Translations under genes and position numbers: made by a program | Shown here: one piece after another, positions 33,781-37,873 of the stretch | How the letters are laid out: each line of letters begins with the position of its first letter | Position numbering within the stretch: position 1 is the stretch's first letter | NCBI GenBank assembly: GCA_903877125.1 | Contig: CAIRCM010000064.1 | Location: 1-37,873 of the forward strand | Origin: an uncultured Acetobacteraceae bacterium | GTDB lineage: Bacteria; Pseudomonadota; Alphaproteobacteria; Acetobacterales; Acetobacteraceae | Direction: 5' to 3' | DNA length: 37,873 nt | The notes under the pieces: generated by a model | Told to the model about the DNA's origin: nothing | The model's input: the letters and a program-made list of their open reading frames with translations, nothing else | Databases searched by the model: none

Positions 33781-33882
33781 GTGCGTGATCGCCGGAGGTG
33801 GAATCACACGGCGGCGTGAATCACGCGATCAAACAAAGACTTAACGAACACGATCGGGTCAACTTGACCCGATCGTGGTCTA
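33779..33882 (+). repeat. 104-bp interspersed repeat, copy 3
   Basis: This overlaps copy 2 by two bases (shared TA), so the two form a head-to-tail pair. The hairpin at 33849-33877 has perfect 14-bp arms around a central C. The last three bases provide the TAG stop of the HAD gene on the other strand. Confidence 0.9.
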
Positions 33883-34611
33883 TCTGGATGTCGGCGCCAG
33901 CAACTCGCTCAGCGAACGAATGATCCGGTCCGGCCGCGCCGCCGTGCCGGCCGGTAAGCCGCTGCCCAGCGAATCGTGCCAGATCGCATGAATGCCCAAC
34001 CGCTGCGGGGCGATCACTTCCCATTCCAGATTGTCGCCGACCATCCAGGTCTCCCGCGCCTCGACCCCCAGCACCGATAGCGCGTGACGGTAGGCCCGTT
34101 CCTCCGGCTTGCCGAAGCCGTGCTCGCCTTCGATCTGGATGTGATCGAACCGGTGGGTCAGTTCGAACCGCTCGACCTTGGCGCGTTGCGGCCGCGCGGC
34201 CCCGTTGGTGATCAGCGCAAGCTTCACCCCCGCCGCGCGCATCGTGTCCACGACTTCATGGGCGTGCGGAAACAGATGCATCTGTTCGTTACGATAGCTG
34301 TCGTAACGCGCGGAAATCCGCCGCAGCACCGAACCATCCGGCACATCCCGCCCCAGCGCCGCGAACCCTTCCCCGATGATGCCCGCTCGGGCCTCCAGCA
34401 AATTCAGCCGCCCGACGCGATGACGACTCTCATCCGCCCAGAACCGCTCCGCCGCCGCGGTCACCGCCTGCACCACCGCTTCGGTTTCCCAACCCGCCAA
34501 ATCGCCTTCGAACTCGGCGAAGATCGCCCGCCACGCCTGTTCCGGCTGGCGGTAGGCGGAGATCAGCGTATCGTCCATGTCGAACAGCACCGCGCGGGGG
34601 AACACGCTCAC
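33880..34611 (-). CDS. HAD-superfamily phosphatase
   Basis: A 243-aa haloacid-dehalogenase-like hydrolase. The four HAD motifs are visible: the nucleophile D11 and acid/base D13 in VLFDMDDTL, LITNGAA (motif II), the lysine in GFGKPEERAY (motif III) and MVGDNLEWEV (motif IV). A helical cap domain lies between motifs I and II, as in subfamily I phosphatases acting on small phosphorylated metabolites. The GTG at 34611 overlaps the thiD stop (GTGA). Coupling to thiD raises the possibility of a thiamine-related phosphatase, but sugar phosphates are as likely. The stop codon lies within repeat copy 3. Confidence 0.88.
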   Translation of the reverse strand: MSVFPRAVLFDMDDTLISAYRQPEQAWRAIFAEFEGDLAGWETEAVVQAVTAAAERFWADESRHRVGRLNLLEARAGIIGEGFAALGRDVPDGSVLRRISARYDSYRNEQMHLFPHAHEVVDTMRAAGVKLALITNGAARPQRAKVERFELTHRFDHIQIEGEHGFGKPEERAYRHALSVLGVEARETWMVGDNLEWEVIAPQRLGIHAIWHDSLGSGLPAGTAARPDRIIRSLSELLAPTSR

Positions 34612-35417
34612 GCCCCCAACCGCGCGAGGTCCACCGTCACCGCGTGATCCAACGGCCCATGCCCGCCGCCATAGCCCGGTGCCGAACCGATCGCCGCGCG
34701 CACGTATGCCCGCGCCCGCACCACCGCGTCGCGCAACGACAGCCCCTGCGCCAACCCCGCCGCCAGCGCCGAGGCCGTGGTGCACCCCGTTCCATGCGTG
34801 TGCCGCGTATCGATCCGCCGCGCGGTAAACGCCTCGATCCCCTCCGGCGTCGCCAGCAGATCGGTCAGGTCCTCGCCCGCCAGATGCCCACCCTTCAGCA
34901 GCACCGCCGGCACCCCAAGCGAGAGCAGCACCGCCGCCGCGGCACGCATGTCGGCGACCGAACCGATGGTCATGCCGGTCAGCGCCTCGGCCTCCGGCAG
35001 GTTCGGGGTGATCACCCGAGCCATCGGCAGCAGGCGGGAGCGCATCATCCCCACGGCGGAGTCGGCCAACAGCGCATGCCCGCCTTTCGCCACCATCACC
35101 GGATCCAACACCAGCGGCACGCCGGGTGCGTAGTCGGTCAACGCCGCGCAGACACCCTCGATCGTCGGCACGTCGCCCAGCATGCCGGTCTTGATCGTGT
35201 CGGCCCCGATATCCTCCATCACCACCTGGATCTGCTGGCGGATGAACGCCGGCGGCACCGGATGCACGCCGAACACACCGAGTGTGTTTTGCGCGGTCAA
35301 CGCCGTCAGCGCTGTCGCCGCGAAGGCATCCAGCGCGGTGATCGCCTTGATATCGGCCTGTATCCCCGCGCCACCGCCGGAGTCCGATCCCGCGACGACC
35401 AGTACCCGCCCGCGCAT
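34608..35417 (-). CDS. thiD: Hydroxymethylpyrimidine/phosphomethylpyrimidine kinase
   Basis: A 269-aa ribokinase-fold enzyme that phosphorylates HMP and HMP-P in thiamine synthesis. It has the typical N-terminus VLVVAGSDSGGGAGIQADIKA, the TALTAQNT segment, KTGMLG, VLDPVMVAKGG, ITPNLPEAEAL, and the phosphate-binding DTRHTHGTGCTTASALAAGLAQG near residue 210. The ATG at 35417 shares one base with the glmM TAA (TAATG), so translation is coupled. No TPP riboswitch precedes it; its expression seems tied to glmM. Confidence 0.94.
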   Translation of the reverse strand: MRGRVLVVAGSDSGGGAGIQADIKAITALDAFAATALTALTAQNTLGVFGVHPVPPAFIRQQIQVVMEDIGADTIKTGMLGDVPTIEGVCAALTDYAPGVPLVLDPVMVAKGGHALLADSAVGMMRSRLLPMARVITPNLPEAEALTGMTIGSVADMRAAAAVLLSLGVPAVLLKGGHLAGEDLTDLLATPEGIEAFTARRIDTRHTHGTGCTTASALAAGLAQGLSLRDAVVRARAYVRAAIGSAPGYGGGHGPLDHAVTVDLARLGA

Positions 35418-36778
35418 TAGACTTTCCCCCGTTCGACAGCGGCGATCTGGGCGCAAAGCCCGTCGACCACTTCGGCGACCACGGCCTCGTTCTCGCCTTC
35501 GGCCATCACCCGCACCAAAGGTTCGGTGCCGCTTTCGCGGATCAACACCCGGCCGGTCCCCGCCAGCCGAGCCGTCGCGGCGGCGATCGCCTTCTTGACC
35601 GTCGGATGACTCAACGGCGAAGCACCCGCGAACCGGACATTTTTCAGCAGTTGCGGCAGGCTTTGGAAAACCCGGCACACTTCCGACGCCGGCCGGCCGC
35701 TTTCCACCATCACCGCCAGCACCTGCAACGCCGCCAGCAACCCGTCGCCGGTCGTGGCGAAATCCGACATGATGACGTGTCCCGACTGCTCGCCCCCAAG
35801 ATTCGCGCCCGTCTCCCGCATCCGTTCCGCCACGTAGCGGTCGCCGACCTGGGTGCGGTGCAGCGCCAGGCCGAAATCCTCCATCAGCCGTTCCAGCCCG
35901 AGGTTCGACATCACTGTTGCCACCACCCCGCCGCCGCGCAGCCGCCCCGTGGCGATCCAGGACCGGGCGATCAGAGCCAGTATCTGGTCGCCGTCCACGA
36001 CATCGCCGTTTTCGTCCGCCACGATCAGACGGTCGGCATCGCCATCCAGCGCGATCCCGATATGCGCACCGTGCTGCACGACCTGGGAGCACAGATAATC
36101 CGGCACCGTGGACCCGCATCCGCGGTTGATGTTGAACCCATCCGGGTTCACCCCGACCGCGACAACGTTCGCGCCAAGCTCCCACAGCACGGACGGCGCG
36201 ACCCGATAGGCGGCGCCGTTCGCGCAATCCACCACGATCTTCAGCCCATCCAGCCGCAATCCGCGCGGAAAGCTGGCTTTCACGGCTTCGATATAACGGC
36301 CAGCCGCATCCTCGAGCCGCGATGCCCGCCCCAACTCCGCCGGAGCCGCCAGGCGGTCGGAGAAATCGCTGTCCATCAGGGCCTCGATCTCAAGCTCCCT
36401 TTCATCGGACAATTTGTTGCCATCCGGACCGAACAGCTTGATTCCGTTATCTTCATACGCGTTGTGGGAGGCTGAAATCATCACGCCCAGGTCAGCACGC
36501 AGGCTGCGGGTCAACATCGCGACCGCCGGCGTCGGCAACGGTCCGCTCAGCGTGACGTCCATGCCGGCGCTGATGAACCCGGCGGTCAATGCCGGTTCGA
36601 TCAAGTAGCCCGACAACCGGGTGTCCTTGCCGATCACGACTTTGTGACGATGGGCACCGCGGGTGAACAGAAGGCCCGCGGCCTGCCCGAGCCGCAGAGC
36701 GATGCCGGCGGTCATCGGATCTGTGTTGGCTTTACCCCTGATCCCGTCGGTGCCGAATAAGCGTCTGGTCTTTGTCAT
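35417..36778 (-). CDS. glmM: Phosphoglucosamine mutase
   Basis: A 453-aa enzyme that interconverts glucosamine 6- and 1-phosphate on the way to UDP-GlcNAc, needed for peptidoglycan and lipopolysaccharide. It begins [21 protein letters not shown]. The phosphoserine loop is [16 protein letters not shown] with S104, the Mg loop is [10 protein letters not shown], and the sugar-binding region is GGEQSGHVI. The C-terminal phosphate-binding loop is [13 protein letters not shown] chose the ATG at 36778 because it matches the family N-terminus; longer readings add unrelated sequence. It heads the glmM-thiD-HAD operon. Confidence 0.96.
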   Translation of the reverse strand: MTKTRRLFGTDGIRGKANTDPMTAGIALRLGQAAGLLFTRGAHRHKVVIGKDTRLSGYLIEPALTAGFISAGMDVTLSGPLPTPAVAMLTRSLRADLGVMISASHNAYEDNGIKLFGPDGNKLSDERELEIEALMDSDFSDRLAAPAELGRASRLEDAAGRYIEAVKASFPRGLRLDGLKIVVDCANGAAYRVAPSVLWELGANVVAVGVNPDGFNINRGCGSTVPDYLCSQVVQHGAHIGIALDGDADRLIVADENGDVVDGDQILALIARSWIATGRLRGGGVVATVMSNLGLERLMEDFGLALHRTQVGDRYVAERMRETGANLGGEQSGHVIMSDFATTGDGLLAALQVLAVMVESGRPASEVCRVFQSLPQLLKNVRFAGASPLSHPTVKKAIAAATARLAGTGRVLIRESGTEPLVRVMAEGENEAVVAEVVDGLCAQIAAVERGKV

Positions 36779-36991
36779 TTCCAACTCGTCTGGCGATGCC
36801 GATGCTTTACCCCGCCTGCCCCGGCTTGGGGAAGCCAATCGCCAAATCAGTGGGTCGGCGGTCCGATTTCCTCGGATACTGCCGTCGGAATCCGAGCACC
36901 GGGTGGAAGAATGACTTGCCAAGGTGCTGGCAGATAAGGCAGAACGACTCGGGACTCGGCCAATGCGCCGGGCAAACTGAAAGCCGCAGAA
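36779..36991. other. Divergent intergenic region between glmM and the TadD-like gene
   Basis: A 213-bp region that should hold promoters for both directions. I found no well-spaced -35/-10 pair and no strong dyad. Apparent ORFs across it are antisense shadows without family resemblance. Confidence 0.4.
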
Positions 36992-37873
36992 ATGTCAAGT
37001 ATGGGGAACTTGCTGAACGCGCACGCAGGCAAACGCGGATTGCTGCCAGCGCTGCTGCTCACCGCCGCGCTCGCCGGCTGTTCGGGCGCTCCCAACAACG
37101 CCGCCGGGGGACCCGACGCCGGAATCACCGTGGCGAACGCCGCGATGAACGCCGGTTCTCCCAAAGTGGCCCTGCAGGTCGTGCAAGGCATTCTCGATCG
37201 CACGCCCGACAGCGTGCCGGCTTTGGTCGTGCGCGGCGATGCACTGACCCAGCTTCACCAGAACGACGACGCGATCGCGTCCTATCAGGCCGCCTTGAGG
37301 AAGGATCCCCACTCCGTCGGTGCGAATCTCGGTCTCGCGCGTCTGCGTCTGGCCTCCGACCCCGCCGCCGCCGCCGCCATGTTCCGGGAGGTTCTGGCCA
37401 CCGAACCGAACAACGTCCATGCGCTCACCAACCTCGGCGTCGCCCTCGATCTCCTCGGCGATCATGTGACCGCGCAATCGGACTATCGCAAAGCACTCAA
37501 TAACAGCCCGGACGATCGGGCGGTGCAGGTCAACTTGGCCCTGTCCCTCGCGATGTCCGGCGACAGCGCTGGCGCGCTGCGGCTGATCGAACCGCTCGCC
37601 CGCGACAAAGCCGCTTCCATCAAGGTGCGGCACAATTATGCGGCCATCCTGGCCATGGCCGGCCGGCGCGCCGACGCCGCGAAAATCCTGAAGGACGATC
37701 TGTCCCCGGAAGACACAAACCGCGCCATCGCCGCGTATGCCGAGGGCACGCGCGTCGCGACGCACACACCCACCCATGACGACCCGCCGCCCGTCGTCGC
37801 AGCCGCCGAACCGCCGCCCGCACCGGCACCCGCGCCTGCGCCAGTCGCGCAGGCCGCGCCGCCCCCGGCACCG
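36992..37873 (+). CDS. TadD-like TPR lipoprotein, cut by the window end
   Basis: The frame is open for 294 codons to the last base. It starts with a lipoprotein signal: basic GKR, hydrophobic [14 protein letters not shown], lipobox cysteine C30. TPR units follow ([76 protein letters not shown]). The segment [30 protein letters not shown] is typical of TadD, the pilotin-like lipoprotein of Flp/Tad pilus secretion. A Pro/Ala-rich tail begins near residue 265. The start is the ATG at 36992; an in-frame ATG at 37001 is possible. Other tad genes are not visible. Confidence 0.82.
   Translation, partial: MSSMGNLLNAHAGKRGLLPALLLTAALAGCSGAPNNAAGGPDAGITVANAAMNAGSPKVALQVVQGILDRTPDSVPALVVRGDALTQLHQNDDAIASYQAALRKDPHSVGANLGLARLRLASDPAAAAAMFREVLATEPNNVHALTNLGVALDLLGDHVTAQSDYRKALNNSPDDRAVQVNLALSLAMSGDSAGALRLIEPLARDKAASIKVRHNYAAILAMAGRRADAAKILKDDLSPEDTNRAIAAYAEGTRVATHTPTHDDPPPVVAAAEPPPAPAPAPAPVAQAAPPPAP

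Noticed and set aside
34608-36778. TPP riboswitch controlling thiD
   Set aside because: thiD starts within the glmM stop codon, leaving no leader for a riboswitch, and none was recognised before glmM.
1-37873. CRISPR arrays, tRNA or rRNA genes, prophage or full insertion sequences
   Set aside because: No regularly spaced repeats, cloverleaf sequences, rRNA segments or transposase genes were recognised on either strand.

Overview
This is a high-GC (about 65%), gene-dense window from a flagellated alphaproteobacterium. Gene content (motB-motA, fliK-flgD, TadD-like pilus lipoprotein, nadA-nadC, glmM-thiD, ACS-type carboxylate transporters, tartrate/D-malate dehydrogenase, Uma2 protein) and style (GTG starts, 1-4 nt gene overlaps) suggest Rhodospirillales/Acetobacteraceae. 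That placement is inference; no rRNA or tRNA gene is present to confirm it.

Left part (1-12,100), read on the minus strand: a tartrate/D-malate dehydrogenase (ttuC/dmlA-like) leads into an ABC importer (Tat-type binding protein and two permeases, no ATPase). A tightly coupled run follows: ThDP-dependent enzyme, PaaG-like enoyl-CoA hydratase/isomerase, two paralogous MFS carriers, then an HdrD/GlpC-like Fe-S protein and a TauD/TfdA dioxygenase. It looks like an uptake and breakdown pathway for an organic acid whose identity cannot be read from sequence. The run ends in a small palindromic mobile element that provides the dioxygenase stop codon. Next to it is one copy of a 104-bp repeat, and at the left edge the start of a secreted protein.

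Middle (12,194-20,095), plus strand: a 1382-aa SNF2 helicase with a long N-terminal extension, a Uma2-type nuclease-fold protein, a VapB/VapC toxin-antitoxin pair bracketed by two diverged copies of the pyrE leader, pyrE, and a TTC38-like TPR protein.

Flagellar section (20,092-25,508): motB-motA on minus, with a CtrA-like box upstream, and fliK-flgD on plus behind a convincing sigma-54 promoter with an upstream palindrome. fliK carries an apparent frameshift at a run of six C. Two related ACS-family MFS carriers sit beside these genes.

Envelope section (25,509-31,708, minus): an unknown polytopic membrane protein, an Lrp/AsnC regulator, a GT2-GtrA fusion and an ArnT-like GT39 transferase, followed by the second ACS carrier.

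Right part: nadA-nadC (NAD synthesis, no nadB) with a promoter and strong operator-like dyads; two tandem copies of the 104-bp repeat; then, on minus, glmM-thiD-HAD phosphatase joined by 1-4 nt overlaps. The window ends inside a TadD-like TPR lipoprotein gene.

The best leads for something undescribed are the organic-acid operon, the repeat family with compensatory changes in its hairpin, the fliK frameshift, and the duplicated pyrE leader around vapBC.
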